Positions 36,373 through 46,278 of a DNA stretch of 64,000 nucleotides are shown one piece after another (the stretch's first letter is position 1; each line of letters begins with the position of its first letter). Below the pieces are notes generated by a model. That model did no database searches. It was given only the letters and a program-made list of their open reading frames with translations, and was not told the DNA's origin. This DNA is from Pseudomonas sp. SST3 (GTDB taxonomy: Bacteria; Pseudomonadota; Gammaproteobacteria; Pseudomonadales; Pseudomonadaceae): positions 62,001 to 126,000 of the forward strand of contig NZ_QORI02000013.1 of NCBI RefSeq assembly GCF_003325755.1, given 5' to 3'. The position numbers and the translations under genes are program-made.

Positions 36373-36389
36373 AGCAACAGCTGTGCCAA
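36373..36389 (-). promoter_or_regulatory. Sigma-54 promoter of the fliL operon
   Basis: The minus strand reads TTGGCACAGCTGTTGCT, near-perfect RpoN -24/-12 with GG and GC 10 bases apart. It lies about 50 bases before fliL and just after the fliK terminator, marking a transcription boundary. Confidence 0.85.
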
Positions 36390-36481
36390 AGTATCAGCCA
36401 GGGAACTGGCGACGTAAACGATTGCTACAATCGCAGGCCAACTTGTAGACGAATAGCCCGCCCTGGCATCTCCCCAGACGC

Positions 36482-36507
36482 AAAAAACCGGGCACGGCGC
36501 CCGGTTT
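36482..36507 (-). terminator. Rho-independent terminator after fliK
   Basis: On the minus strand an AAACCGGGC/GCCCGGTTT stem (9 bp, 5-base loop; 36485-36493 with 36499-36507) ends in a T6 run. It lies 21 bases past the fliK stop. Confidence 0.85.
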
Positions 36508-36527
36508 CTTTTGCCAGCCATCACAGC

Positions 36528-37763
36528 TTAGGCGTAGTAATCCACCAGGCCGCGCTCGCCGCCCGTACGGGCAGTGCTGATATCCATCGCACCCAGGCTG
36601 ACTTCTTCGTCACTAACAGCCGCGTTACCGGCAACGCTCCTGCCCCGCGAGTCGTCACCGCCTTCGCCCTGCCAGCCTCGCGACTGGTCGGAAACGTTCA
36701 CATCCATGCTCATACCCTGCTGGGCGAACATATCTCGCAATCGTTGCATCTGGCCTTCCAGTGCATCTCGGACGCCGGCGTGCGGGCTGAGGAAGGTCAC
36801 CTGGGTCTGATCCTTGTTCATGTCGATACGAACCTCCATGCGTCCAAGCTCGGCCGGATCGAGCTGGATCTCGGCGGACTTGAGGTTCTGACTCGACAAC
36901 CACATCACCCTGTCGACAACCGCTTCGCTCCAGCCGGACTGCTGCATCTGTACCGGCTGTCCCGGCACCATTGCCGGCCGCTGGGCCTGCTGAATCTGAT
37001 TTTGCTGAGCGATCGCCTGAGTCAGCGGATTGAGCCGATTGATCGCCGCATCGGTGGCGCTTGTGCGGCTCTCCTTCGGCGTATCCAGGGTGTCGAGCAG
37101 CTCGCCGAAACCGTCCTCCAGCGAAAACTCATCGGATTCGTCGATGGGCGCTTCGCCCTCGAGAAGGCTCGCCGCCAGCGAATCCTGAGCATCCGTAGGC
37201 GCTTGCTCTTGCATGAGGAAGGTCGCGAATGGGCTCTTCTGCCCCCCCGACTGGATATCCAATGCGCGCTGCCCAACCAGTGCCATGTCGCCCTCCCCGT
37301 CGGCAACGCCGCTAGCCGCCTGCGTCTGCCCCAGGCCTGCCAGCAACTCACTGCCAGTCGGCAGGGGCTTGGCCAGCTCTCCGTCGCTTATTTCACCCTG
37401 CCCACCCATGCCGAACAGCAGCAGTGGATCGAGTTCGGCCTCGGCGGCCTGCAAGTCGCTGTTGGCCATCTCGGATTCGGCAGGCAATTCATTGCCGGCA
37501 TCGGCCGCAGCCGGCTTTTCACTGCCGCCTGCTTTGGCGGTTTCCTGACTCGGCTTTTCATTGACTGGCTTGTCACGAGCGGATCTCGCGGCTGAATCCT
37601 GACGCTCCGCCGGCTTAGTCTGACGCTCTTTCGCGTAGACGTTGGCGAAGCTGGAAGGCTCGTCCCGACTGGGTTGCGACGCCTGCTTAGGTGGCGCGCT
37701 CGCCGCCTTTGCAGCCGCTGTCGGGGCCTTGATGTTGAGTAACAGATCGGGGGAAACGGCCAT
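36528..37763 (-). CDS. fliK: Flagellar hook-length control protein FliK
   Basis: A 411-residue protein with a low-complexity N-terminal ruler (Ala, Glu, Gln-rich). The conserved C-terminal domain (about 290-390) has NLKSAEIQLDPAELGRMEVRID, QVTFLSPHAGVRDALEGQM and LRDMFAQQGMSMDVNVSD. It measures the hook and triggers FlhB switching. It has its own sigma-54 promoter and terminator, so it looks monocistronic. Confidence 0.94.
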   Translation of the reverse strand: MAVSPDLLLNIKAPTAAAKAASAPPKQASQPSRDEPSSFANVYAKERQTKPAERQDSAARSARDKPVNEKPSQETAKAGGSEKPAAADAGNELPAESEMANSDLQAAEAELDPLLLFGMGGQGEISDGELAKPLPTGSELLAGLGQTQAASGVADGEGDMALVGQRALDIQSGGQKSPFATFLMQEQAPTDAQDSLAASLLEGEAPIDESDEFSLEDGFGELLDTLDTPKESRTSATDAAINRLNPLTQAIAQQNQIQQAQRPAMVPGQPVQMQQSGWSEAVVDRVMWLSSQNLKSAEIQLDPAELGRMEVRIDMNKDQTQVTFLSPHAGVRDALEGQMQRLRDMFAQQGMSMDVNVSDQSRGWQGEGGDDSRGRSVAGNAAVSDEEVSLGAMDISTARTGGERGLVDYYA

Positions 37764-37799
37764 GGATCTTTCCGCTCAGGTGATAACGTGAATCTCCTA

Positions 37800-37817
37800 A
37801 AGCAAAGTCCAGGCCAG
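37800..37817 (-). promoter_or_regulatory. Sigma-54 promoter of fliK
   Basis: The minus strand reads CTGGCCTGGACTTTGCTT with GG and GC 10 bases apart. It lies about 40 bases before the fliK ATG and downstream of the Hpt gene stop. Confidence 0.65.
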
Positions 37818-37895
37818 CGGACAAATTGATCTCCTACAACGGCTCCCATACGGGTTTGATCAAGCGAGATAGCGTGCGTCGTTGCAATGCGACAA

Positions 37896-38288
37896 TCAGC
37901 CAGACCCGCCAGCCCGCTGGCGTTCGGCTCGATAGAGAATCCGTACGATGGCGAATTCGCGCTCGATGCGCTCGATCAATTCGGGTGCCTCATCCAGCTG
38001 CTCAACCCGCGCGGTCTCTTCCAGCTCGCGACAAAGTTCCGCCAGTAACGTAGCCCCCATGTTGCTGCAACTGCCCTTGAAGCTATGAGCTGCCTGACGC
38101 AGATCTTCACCGTCGCCGTTGCGGCAGGCGCTCTGCAGCAGGAGTAGCCGCTCTTCCGAGTCGGTGAGGAAGGTATCCAGCAGCACCGGATACTCTGCCT
38201 CCATCACATCTTGAAGGGTCGCCAGCACGCTGCTGTCGAGATGATCGACCACGAATGCTCCTGGCTGCAGAAACGGTGAATTATGCAT
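37896..38288 (-). CDS. Histidine phosphotransfer (Hpt) protein
   Basis: A 130-residue protein with the Hpt four-helix signature DLRQAAHSFKGSCSNMGATLLAELCRELEE; phospho-acceptor His68. The start at 38288 overlaps the end of the phosphatase gene by 8 bases, so the two are coupled. It probably exchanges phosphate with the receiver domain of the upstream protein or with another kinase. The same Hpt-phosphatase-STAS set lies between fliK and fliJ in other pseudomonads, from memory. Confidence 0.88.
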   Translation of the reverse strand: MHNSPFLQPGAFVVDHLDSSVLATLQDVMEAEYPVLLDTFLTDSEERLLLLQSACRNGDGEDLRQAAHSFKGSCSNMGATLLAELCRELEETARVEQLDEAPELIERIEREFAIVRILYRAERQRAGGSG

Positions 38289-39987
38289 GACCGGTCCAGT
38301 GAAACTCCACGTTGAGAACCTTGCCATCCGGTTCCCAATAGAAGCGTTCGCTCAATTGACGAATCATGCGCAAACCTCGCCCCCCGAGGCGCGACGGGCA
38401 GTACTGCTTGTTCAACGCTCGCTGCACGTCGAAGCCGGGTCCGCTATCGCGCACACCGATGCGCAGGTAGCCCTTGGCGCCTTCAGATTTGACCCTCAGG
38501 TCGATGGCAACGAAGCCTTCATCGAGCTCACCCAACCGTCGATCACGTTCCTGGTAGTAGCTGGCGAAGCCTTCGGCATCGCATTTCAACGAGGTATCAA
38601 GTGACAGCACCCCATGCTCCAGCGCATTGACATAAAGCTCGGTCAGCACCGTGTAGATGGTGCCAGCGCGGTGGCGCAAGGGCGAGACCTGCAGCAACAA
38701 CTGCATCGTCATTGGCAAGGGGTTGGCGGCACGCAAGCTGTTCGGACGAAGTTCGAAGCTGGCCGACCAATCCCTCGCCCGTGCTCGCCGGGCCTCCAGC
38801 GGGTACGAGTCGAACGACTGAAGCGCGGCCTGCACGCTCTCCTCCGTCATGCTCACTTCGACAAGGCTCAGATCGTCAAGCATTTGACCGTGAAAGGCGT
38901 GCAATGCCGCTTGAATCTCCTCGAACAAGGCCGAGGGTTCAGCATTCGCGTTCATGATGGCCAGCAGTCGTTGCTCGCCGAACAGTTCATTGTCGGCGTT
39001 GCAACTCTCCAGCACCCCATCCGACATCAACAGCAGACGATCACCAATTGACAACGGCAAGGTCTCGAAGCGGTCATCGAAGGCGGACGCCTCGAGCACG
39101 CCAAGCGGCAAATGTCTGGACGGCAATGGCACGCACTCGCCATCGGCGGCCCTGAGCAGATAACCATCCGGCAGCCCGCCATTCCAGACTCGCAGCGTGC
39201 CCTGCTTGAGGTTGATATCCAGCAATGTGGCGCAGCAGAACATTTCCACCGGCAGGATCAACTTCAGCTTGGCATTGATCTCGCGGAGGATCTCGTCGCT
39301 GGAATAGCCTTTGGCGGTCATCCCGTAAAAGGTTTCGGCCAGCGGCATGGCACCGATCGCCGCGGGCAGGCCATGGCCGGTGAAGTCGCCCAGCAGCACG
39401 AACATCCTGCTGGCTGGTGCCTGCGCCGCGAGCAACAGATCACCATTGAACAGCGCGCGCGGAGATTGCTGGTAACGGATGTTAGGAGCGTTCAGGCAAC
39501 CGGCATGAGCCACTTTGTCAAAAATCGCCTTGGCAGCGCGCTGTTCATCGAGCAGTTGCTGGTTGCGCCGCGCGATGAGATCGCGCTGTTCCAGCACCGT
39601 TGCCTGCAATCGGCGCAGGCGATGCATGGCTTGGATTTTCGCTTCGAGGATGATCGGGTTATAGGGTTTGGCGATGAAGTCGTCACCACCCGCTTCGAGG
39701 CACCGCACCAGCGCCTCGTGCTCCCCGAGCGAGGTCAGGAAGATGATCGGGACCAGCTCGTTGCCGGCCAGGCGCTTGATCTGCCGCGCGGCATCGAAGC
39801 CGTCCATCACCGGCATCAACGCATCCATCAACACCAGCTGCGGCCGCTCGCGCTCGAACAGCTGCACCGCTTCGGCACCGTTCGACGCAGTGATCACATG
39901 ATGCCCCTGGCGACCGACGATGGCGGCCAGCAGCATGCGGTCGGCCGCACCGTCCTCGGCGATGAGTATGGTGAGCCGACCAGGCAT
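38281..39987 (-). CDS. Response regulator with PP2C phosphatase and HATPase domains
   Basis: A 568-residue cytosolic protein. It has a receiver domain (Asp55 in LVLMDALMPVMDGFD; IAKPYNP), a short coiled coil (about 130-165; HRLRRLQATVLEQRDLIARRNQQ), an SpoIIE-type PP2C phosphatase (MFVLLGDFTGHGLPAAIGAMPL; GDRLLLMSDGVLES) and a C-terminal anti-sigma-factor-type HATPase (LYVNALEHGVLSL; GGRGLRMIRQL). This resembles P. aeruginosa HsbR, a switch acting on an anti-sigma antagonist. The adjacent STAS protein (ATG follows its TGA directly) is the likely substrate. Confidence 0.9.
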   Translation of the reverse strand: MPGRLTILIAEDGAADRMLLAAIVGRQGHHVITASNGAEAVQLFERERPQLVLMDALMPVMDGFDAARQIKRLAGNELVPIIFLTSLGEHEALVRCLEAGGDDFIAKPYNPIILEAKIQAMHRLRRLQATVLEQRDLIARRNQQLLDEQRAAKAIFDKVAHAGCLNAPNIRYQQSPRALFNGDLLLAAQAPASRMFVLLGDFTGHGLPAAIGAMPLAETFYGMTAKGYSSDEILREINAKLKLILPVEMFCCATLLDINLKQGTLRVWNGGLPDGYLLRAADGECVPLPSRHLPLGVLEASAFDDRFETLPLSIGDRLLLMSDGVLESCNADNELFGEQRLLAIMNANAEPSALFEEIQAALHAFHGQMLDDLSLVEVSMTEESVQAALQSFDSYPLEARRARARDWSASFELRPNSLRAANPLPMTMQLLLQVSPLRHRAGTIYTVLTELYVNALEHGVLSLDTSLKCDAEGFASYYQERDRRLGELDEGFVAIDLRVKSEGAKGYLRIGVRDSGPGFDVQRALNKQYCPSRLGGRGLRMIRQLSERFYWEPDGKVLNVEFHWTGHA

Positions 39988-40293
39988 TCAGGCGATCGCG
40001 AACAATTGTTCGAAATTGGAAACCGAGAGCACCTTTCGCACATCCGGGTTGCAATTGATCAGGCGAATGTTCGACTTATCGCTGCCGCCGTAATCACGCA
40101 ACAGCAGCAGCATGCCGAGCGCGGAGCTGTCGAGATAGGTCGCACCGCCGAGATCGACCACGTAGCGCCTGGGCGTGCAATCAGCACGCTGATAGGCATC
40201 GCGAAACGCCTGATGGGTATTAAAATCGAAACGCCCTTGCACGATAATCGTCAGCTCTTGTCCATCTGCCGATAGCTGTGAACTGATGGTCAT
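39988..40293 (-). CDS. STAS-domain anti-sigma factor antagonist
   Basis: A 101-residue SpoIIAA/RsbV-like protein: RRYVVDLGGATYLDSSALGMLLLLRDYGG, with phosphorylatable Ser at 56 or 57. The neighbouring PP2C-kinase protein should dephosphorylate or phosphorylate it. By analogy with HsbA of P. aeruginosa it may bind FlgM or a diguanylate cyclase; here that is inference from context. Confidence 0.92.
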   Translation of the reverse strand: MTISSQLSADGQELTIIVQGRFDFNTHQAFRDAYQRADCTPRRYVVDLGGATYLDSSALGMLLLLRDYGGSDKSNIRLINCNPDVRKVLSVSNFEQLFAIA

Positions 40294-40463
40294 GTAGCAC
40301 TCCTGGTCCTAAGCGATAACGTAGCTGTCGTGTTTGCCGGACAAGCGATGAACCATCGCTGGCATGACGCCTCGTCCAGCTGCGCCTGCGCCTTCAGTGA
40401 CCAGCCGTGCTGTAGCAAACAAGCTGATGAAGATTTAGCACCCAAAGCCCTGCGCAGCAAGCT

Positions 40464-40916
40464 TCAATCCTGTTTTGGGCGGCCTGACAGCCGCTGTGAA
40501 AATTCATCGAGCAGTTTCTGCTCGCGCTTATCTGCCGCCGTTCTCGCTTCTTGCAGGTAACGCTCGACCAGTTTGCGCAGACCATCCAACCGCGCACGCC
40601 GCTGCTGCCATTGCTCACGCAGTTTGTCGAGATTGTTGCGGTGCCAGTCGACGCTGCGCTGCTGTTGACCAATGGCCGACTCGAGCTGGGAAAGGAACCG
40701 CTGATAGTTCATCAGCCATTGACCGGAAACCCCCTGACTGCCCTGGCTGAGCCATTGCTGTTGGTAGTCGCCGAAATACTGGCGCAGCTCGCCCAGCTTG
40801 GCTTCGGTCTGAGACAGCTGTGCCTGCCCCTGGCCGAACAGCCGCGCCGCATCTCGCTCGGCGCGCTCGGCCATGTCGATCACCGGCGCCAGACGCGCAG
40901 CACGGCTCGCCGACAA
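40464..40916 (-). CDS. fliJ: Flagellar export chaperone FliJ
   Basis: A 150-residue protein that is almost entirely coiled coil (RAERDAARLFGQGQAQLSQTEAKLGELRQYF; DWHRNNLDKLREQWQQRRARLDGL). It acts as the stalk of the FliHI ATPase. The best start is a TTG at 40916, 3 bases after the fliI stop, giving MSASRAARLAPVIDMA as in the family; the first ATG would cut 14 conserved residues. Confidence 0.92.
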   Translation of the reverse strand: MSASRAARLAPVIDMAERAERDAARLFGQGQAQLSQTEAKLGELRQYFGDYQQQWLSQGSQGVSGQWLMNYQRFLSQLESAIGQQQRSVDWHRNNLDKLREQWQQRRARLDGLRKLVERYLQEARTAADKREQKLLDEFSQRLSGRPKQD

Positions 40917-40919
40917 GGC

Positions 40920-42278
40920 TTAGCTCGCCGCCCTGGGGTTGAACACGGTCGCGAGCGATGCCTCACTCTGAGCCAGACCCTCGGCCTCGTTCAAACCCTG
41001 TCGAAGGTAGCGCACCATTTCCGCCTGCCGGGCGATGGCCAGGTCCGTCTCGGGATCGCCGCCGGGTACGTAGGCGCCTACGCTGATCAGGTCGCGGCTT
41101 TGCTGATAGCGCGACCAGAGTTGCTTGAACCGCTGCGAATGACGCACGTGCTCTGCATTGACCACCTGCGGCATGACTCGGCTGATGGACGCTTCGATGT
41201 CGATCGCCGGGTAGTGACCTTCCTCCGCCAAGCGACGCGACAGCACGATATGACCATCGAGCACGCCTCGCGCGGCATCGGCAATCGGGTCCTGTTGATC
41301 GTCACCCTCGGACAATACGGTGTAGAACGCGGTGATCGAGCCACCGCCTTCCTCCGCATTGCCGGCGCGCTCCACGAGACTTGGCAGCTTGGCGAATACC
41401 GAGGGCGGATAACCCTTGGTCGCCGGCGGTTCGCCGATGGCCAGCGCAATTTCGCGCTGGGCCTGAGCGAAGCGCGTCAGCGAATCCATCAGCAGCAGGA
41501 CGTTCTTGCCCTTGTCGCGGAAATATTCAGCGATGCGGGTGCAGTACATGGCGGCGCGCAGGCGCATCAGCGGCGCGTCATCGGCCGGCGAGGCAACTAC
41601 CACCGAGCGCTTGATGCTCTCTTCGGTGAGGATGTTCTCGATGAACTCCTTCACCTCGCGGCCCCGTTCGCCGATCAACCCGACCACGATGATGTCGGCC
41701 TCAGTGAAGCGCGTCATCATGCCGAGCAGTACCGACTTGCCGACACCAGTACCGGCGAAAAGCCCGAGACGCTGGCCGCGCCCAACCGTCAATAGCCCGT
41801 TGATACTGCGAATGCCGACGTCCAACGGCTCGCTGATCGGGTGACGTTTCAGCGGGTTGATCACCGGACCATCCATCGGCACCCAGTCCTCGGCCTTCAT
41901 GCCGCCCTTTCCGTCCAGCGCACGGCCAGCACCATCCAGCACGCGCCCGAGCATCGAGGTTCCCATGGGCAGCCGTCCGGTGTTGGCCAGCGGCACGACG
42001 CGTGCGCCCGGCGCGATGCCGGCCAGGCTACCGACCGGCATCAGATACAGTTTGCCGCCGGAGAAGCCCATCACCTCCGCTTCGACCTGGGTCGGATGGT
42101 AGTTGTCTTCGTTGATCACCAGACAGCGGCTGCCAACGGCGGCGCGTAGCCCCTCGGCTTCGAGTGTCAGCCCGACCATACGCAACAGCCGACCCTCGAG
42201 GATCGGCTGGCTGGGCAGCTTGATCGCCTCGCCATAGGTGGCGAAACGTTTGGCGAAACTGGTGCGTTCAAGGCGCAT
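40920..42278 (-). CDS. fliI: Flagellar export ATPase FliI
   Basis: A 452-residue F1-beta-like ATPase: Walker [33 protein letters not shown], Walker [19 protein letters not shown] and [19 protein letters not shown]. It energises export with FliH and FliJ. It overlaps fliH by 11 bases. Confidence 0.97.
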   Translation of the reverse strand: MRLERTSFAKRFATYGEAIKLPSQPILEGRLLRMVGLTLEAEGLRAAVGSRCLVINEDNYHPTQVEAEVMGFSGGKLYLMPVGSLAGIAPGARVVPLANTGRLPMGTSMLGRVLDGAGRALDGKGGMKAEDWVPMDGPVINPLKRHPISEPLDVGIRSINGLLTVGRGQRLGLFAGTGVGKSVLLGMMTRFTEADIIVVGLIGERGREVKEFIENILTEESIKRSVVVASPADDAPLMRLRAAMYCTRIAEYFRDKGKNVLLLMDSLTRFAQAQREIALAIGEPPATKGYPPSVFAKLPSLVERAGNAEEGGGSITAFYTVLSEGDDQQDPIADAARGVLDGHIVLSRRLAEEGHYPAIDIEASISRVMPQVVNAEHVRHSQRFKQLWSRYQQSRDLISVGAYVPGGDPETDLAIARQAEMVRYLRQGLNEAEGLAQSEASLATVFNPRAAS

Positions 42279-43044
42279 CGGGCGAGCTCAGATCCAAATG
42301 CAGATCGGCTTCAGGTGGACTGGTGGCGTTTTCGCGCTGCTGCTCGAACAGTTGGCTGATCGCCTGGCCCAGACGCGTTTCGACACTGGCGTCGATACGG
42401 CTCTGCTCGGTTTCGATCCGGCAGCCGCCGGGCAGCAGATCGCTGTCCTCGACGATCTTCCAGGTTTCCTCATGCCGCTCGCGCAGCGCTTTGACCAATT
42501 CGAAATCTTGCGGATTGATATGGATGCGCACATTGCTGGCGCCCATGGGCAGCAGCTTCAGCGCTTCGCGCAGTACATGACGAATCTGGCTGGAATCGAT
42601 TAACAGATCGCGCTGGATGACTTCACGGGCCAGCTGGCTGACCAACGTGACCATGGCGTGCTCGAGGTTCCGATCCTGATCAGCGATGGGTTCAAACAGT
42701 TGCGCCATCAGCTGCTCGAGATTAGCGAGCTTGGGCGCCAGGGCGGCGTCGGCTTCCTGCCGGGCCTTGAGCTGACCGGCATGAAAACCATCCTTCTCGC
42801 CCGTACTGAAGCCCTCGTTGTAGGCCTCCTGACGAATCGCCTCGAGCTCATCGAGTGTCAAGGGTTTGACTTCCTCGATCGGGACGTCCTCGCTGCGGGA
42901 CGAATCTTCTTCTGCAGCCGGTTCGTCGATCGCCCCTGGCTCTACCGCCTCCGCACCCAGCGGATCGAAGCTCGGCAGCGCCCAGCGATCGAAGACATTG
43001 ACGTCCTTCGCGCGGATCACATCGCTGGGATTTTCCTTGGGCAT
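42268..43044 (-). CDS. fliH: Flagellar assembly protein FliH
   Basis: A 258-residue acidic protein: a disordered Glu/Pro-rich N-terminus, a coiled coil ([27 protein letters not shown], with GxxxG-like spacing) and a C-terminal E2-like domain ([38 protein letters not shown]). It binds FliI and docks it to the C-ring. Confidence 0.94.
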   Translation of the reverse strand: MPKENPSDVIRAKDVNVFDRWALPSFDPLGAEAVEPGAIDEPAAEEDSSRSEDVPIEEVKPLTLDELEAIRQEAYNEGFSTGEKDGFHAGQLKARQEADAALAPKLANLEQLMAQLFEPIADQDRNLEHAMVTLVSQLAREVIQRDLLIDSSQIRHVLREALKLLPMGASNVRIHINPQDFELVKALRERHEETWKIVEDSDLLPGGCRIETEQSRIDASVETRLGQAISQLFEQQRENATSPPEADLHLDLSSPDAP

Positions 43045-43060
43045 TTGGGCTCGCTTAGAG

Positions 43061-44086
43061 TCAGATCATTTCTTCGCCGCCCTTGCCGCCGAGAACGATC
43101 TCCCCGGCTTCGGCCATGCGGCGGGCAATGGTGAGTATTTCCTTCTGGGCGCCTTCGACTTCGCTGATGCGCACCGGCCCCTTGGCCTCCAGATCGTCGC
43201 GCAGCAGCTCGCCCGCGCGCTTGGACATGTTCTTGAAGATCTTTTCCTTGATCGCTTCGTCAGCCCCCTTGAGCGCCATGACCAGCACATCGGAGGATAC
43301 TTCGCGCAGCAGGACTTGGATGCCCCGGTCGTCGACATCCGCAAGGTTGTCGAAAACGAACATCAGGTCTTCAATCTGCGCCGACAAGTCCTGATCGACA
43401 TCCCGGATCGCGTCCATCAGCTGACCTTCGACCGAGCTGTCAAGGTAGTTCATGATGTCCGCCGCCCGCTTGACACCGCCCAGTGCCGCCCGGGTGGTAT
43501 TGGCATTGCCAGAAAACTGTTTTTCAAGAATCAGGTTGAGCTCTTTCAGCGCCGCCGGTTGGACGGTATTGAGCGACGATACGCGCAGAACGATATCGAG
43601 CCGCACTTTGTGATCGAAATGCGACAGCACTTCGCCCGCCTGATCGGGGTCCAGGTAGGCAACCACGATCGCCTGAATCTGCGGGTGCTCGTAGCGAATC
43701 ACGTCGGCCACAGCGCGCGGCTCCATCCACTTCAGGCTGTCCAAACCACTGGTATTGCCGCCCAGCAGAATGCGATCGATCAGACCGCCAGCCTTGTCCT
43801 CACCCAGCGCCTGGGTAAGCATTTTGCGGATATAACCGTCGGACCCCACGCCAAGGCCGGTCTGATCGCCGACGATTTCGACGAACTCGCTCATCACCTT
43901 CTCGACCTGCTCGCGGTGAACGTTGCGCATCTGCGCCATCGCCGTGCCAACCCTCTGTACCTCTTTCGGGCCGAGATGGCGCAGAACCTGCGCGGCATCG
44001 GCCTCACCCAGCGAGAGCAGCAGAATCGCGGCCTTGTCGACCTTGTTCAGTTTATTAGCGGGAACTCGAGCATCATTCATCTGCAT
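43061..44086 (-). CDS. fliG: Flagellar motor switch protein FliG
   Basis: A 341-residue protein: N domain (VDKAAILLLSLGEADAAQVLRHLGPKEVQ), middle domain with EHPQ motif (RYEHPQIQAIVVAYL), and a C-terminal torque helix (LMFVFDNLADVDDRGIQVLLREV) with the charged residues that contact the stator. It overlaps fliF by 14 bases. Confidence 0.97.
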   Translation of the reverse strand: MQMNDARVPANKLNKVDKAAILLLSLGEADAAQVLRHLGPKEVQRVGTAMAQMRNVHREQVEKVMSEFVEIVGDQTGLGVGSDGYIRKMLTQALGEDKAGGLIDRILLGGNTSGLDSLKWMEPRAVADVIRYEHPQIQAIVVAYLDPDQAGEVLSHFDHKVRLDIVLRVSSLNTVQPAALKELNLILEKQFSGNANTTRAALGGVKRAADIMNYLDSSVEGQLMDAIRDVDQDLSAQIEDLMFVFDNLADVDDRGIQVLLREVSSDVLVMALKGADEAIKEKIFKNMSKRAGELLRDDLEAKGPVRISEVEGAQKEILTIARRMAEAGEIVLGGKGGEEMI

Positions 44087-45860
44087 TGATCCAATCTTTG
44101 ACGACCTGAGCCACCCGGCCCGGATCTTCTGCTACCAGATTCTTGATGGCATTCAGTTGCGCATCGTATCCCTCGGTCGGGCTCGGCAGCATGATGCTCT
44201 GCGGCCCGCTCAGGCTGACCCGGTCATTGGTCAGCGCATCGTCGATTTCCCCCATCTCGCCCAGCTCGGCATCACCACCGACAGGCTGAAGATCCTTGCC
44301 TTTGCCGGCGTTGGTCAAGTTGTTCAATACGGGCCGCAGCACGCCGAACACCAGCACCAGAATAAACAGCACACCGAGCACTTGCTTGACGATGTCCCAG
44401 AACCACGGCTGCGAGTAGAACGGGATGTCGATGAAGGTTTCATCGAGCGAATCGGCCGCGAACGGCGCGTTGATTACGCTGACGCTGTCACCCCGGCTGG
44501 CATCGAAACCGACGGCGTCCTGCACCAGCCGGGTGAAGCGCGCCAGCTCGTCGGCGGTCCTTGGTACCCGGGTCGTGGTCCCGTCAGCAGCGACCGTTAC
44601 CTGGTCGTCGAGTACCACCGCCACCGACAGACGGCGCAAGCGACCCTGCTGCTGCTTGGTGTAGCTGATGGAACGGTCCAGCTCGTAGTTGCGAGTCGCC
44701 TGCTCGCGCTTGTCCGCCGGGTATGGCGCAAGCATGGGCTGACCAGTCGCCGGGTCCATAATTTGTTGGCCGTTGGCATCGAGCAGCGGCTGCCCCGGCG
44801 CGATGGCACCAGCAGCGGCGGCCTGTCTGGCAATTGCATTCTCCGGCGCGGCGGCCGGTCCTGGCGGCTGATTGCTCAGCGCACCCGGAACGCCCTGCGG
44901 CCCGAGACTGCTCTGGCGTTGTTCACTGACGCTCTGCTCGCTGCGCAGGGCCGGCTGATCGGGATTGAAGGTTTCGGATGTCGATTCGACGGCACTAAAA
45001 TCAACGTCGGCCGATACTTCCGCCTTGTAGCGTCCGCTGCCCAGCACCGGCTGCAGGATGTTGTGCACGCGCTGGGTATAAAGGCTTTCCATGCGCCGGC
45101 TATAGTCGAACTGTTTGCCGGCCATGCTCAGCTCGGTGAGACCCTGCTGATCGGACAGCAGGTTGCCTTTCTGATCCACCACAGTGATTTGCGACTTGGT
45201 CAACTCCGGCACGCTAGTGGCGACCAGGTTGATGATGGCCATTACCTGGCTCGGCTCGAGGTTGCGCCCCGGATAGAGCTCTACGAGAACCGAAGCGCTG
45301 GGCTTGCGCTCGTCACGGACGAATACAGAGCTCTTCGGGATCGCCAGGTGAACGCGCGCCGCCTTGACGTTGTTCAGGCTGGAAACGGTGCGACCCAGCT
45401 CGCCTTCAAGACCACGACGGTAGCGGGTGGCTTCCATGAACTGACTGGTGCCGAGGCCCTGCTCTTTGTCGAGAATCTCGAAGCCGATGTTACTGTCGGT
45501 CGGCGCGATGCCCGCGCTGGCAAGCTTCAGCCGCGCACGCGCGAGGTCATCGGCCTTGACCAAGAGGGCGCCGGAGTTGGGCTCGATCGTGTAGGAAATA
45601 TCGGCAGCCGCCAGGGTTTCCATTACCTGATTGGCGTCCATCCCGGCGAGGCTGCCCAGCAGCGGACGGTAGTCCGGCTGTTGCGACCAAAGCACCACGG
45701 CAAAGCCGATGGCGACGCTTGCAGCGAGCCCGACGAGCAGACCGATCTGCCGCAACATCGACATTTCGGAAAGGTTTTCCAGGAAGGACAGGCCCAGCAG
45801 AGGCTTCTTCGGAGCCTCCGAATCAACCGGTACTGGAACCTTGCTAAGCGCTTCAGCCAT
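44073..45860 (-). CDS. fliF: Flagellar MS-ring protein FliF
   Basis: A 595-residue protein with two membrane helices (about 35-55, IGLLVGLAASVAIGFAVVLW; about 470-490, QVLGVLFILVLVFGVLRPVL). Between them are periplasmic ring-building domains (LKLASAGIAPTDSNIGFEILD; RVHLAIPKSSVFVRDERKPSASVLVEL). A C-terminal FliG-binding tail follows. It is the base on which the motor assembles. Confidence 0.97.
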   Translation of the reverse strand: MAEALSKVPVPVDSEAPKKPLLGLSFLENLSEMSMLRQIGLLVGLAASVAIGFAVVLWSQQPDYRPLLGSLAGMDANQVMETLAAADISYTIEPNSGALLVKADDLARARLKLASAGIAPTDSNIGFEILDKEQGLGTSQFMEATRYRRGLEGELGRTVSSLNNVKAARVHLAIPKSSVFVRDERKPSASVLVELYPGRNLEPSQVMAIINLVATSVPELTKSQITVVDQKGNLLSDQQGLTELSMAGKQFDYSRRMESLYTQRVHNILQPVLGSGRYKAEVSADVDFSAVESTSETFNPDQPALRSEQSVSEQRQSSLGPQGVPGALSNQPPGPAAAPENAIARQAAAAGAIAPGQPLLDANGQQIMDPATGQPMLAPYPADKREQATRNYELDRSISYTKQQQGRLRRLSVAVVLDDQVTVAADGTTTRVPRTADELARFTRLVQDAVGFDASRGDSVSVINAPFAADSLDETFIDIPFYSQPWFWDIVKQVLGVLFILVLVFGVLRPVLNNLTNAGKGKDLQPVGGDAELGEMGEIDDALTNDRVSLSGPQSIMLPSPTEGYDAQLNAIKNLVAEDPGRVAQVVKDWINADE

Positions 45861-45875
45861 TATTCAAACCCTGCC

Positions 45876-46205
45876 TTAAACCGGCATCTGCATGATGTCT
45901 TGATACGCCTGGACCAGCTTGTTACGCACCTGGGTCATGGCCTGAAAGGAAACGCTGGCCTTCTGCGATGCGATCATCACTTCGGTCAGGTCGATGCCGC
46001 CCTGCCCCATCTCGAAGGCGGTGGCCAGCTGGCTGGAGGCTTGCTGGGTTTCATTCACTTTGTTGACAGCCTGGCCGAGCATGTCAGAAAAGCTCGGCGC
46101 GCCGACTTCGGGCGTAGCGGTCACGGGCTTGGAGCGTGCCATTGCATCGGTCTGCATGGCCCGCATTTCCAGCATCAAGCGATTGAATTCAATACCCTGG
46201 CTCAT
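45876..46205 (-). CDS. fliE: Flagellar hook-basal body protein FliE
   Basis: A 109-residue protein with conserved [22 protein letters not shown] and the C-terminal [25 protein letters not shown]. It joins the MS ring to the rod. First gene of fliEFGHIJ; GGAGG lies 6 bases before the ATG. Confidence 0.96.
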   Translation of the reverse strand: MSQGIEFNRLMLEMRAMQTDAMARSKPVTATPEVGAPSFSDMLGQAVNKVNETQQASSQLATAFEMGQGGIDLTEVMIASQKASVSFQAMTQVRNKLVQAYQDIMQMPV

Positions 46206-46260
46206 CTATTCCTCCGACAGCTGCGGTTTTTTTGACGCTTCGCAGCAAGCACAATGTAGA

Positions 46261-46278
46261 TAGCAACATCGATGCCAG
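46261..46278 (-). promoter_or_regulatory. Sigma-54 promoter of fliEFGHIJ
   Basis: The minus strand reads CTGGCATCGATGTTGCTA, GG and GC 10 bases apart. It lies about 55 bases before fliE. The rest of the 246-base gap to the BenE gene (46279-46481) shows no gene. Confidence 0.8.
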
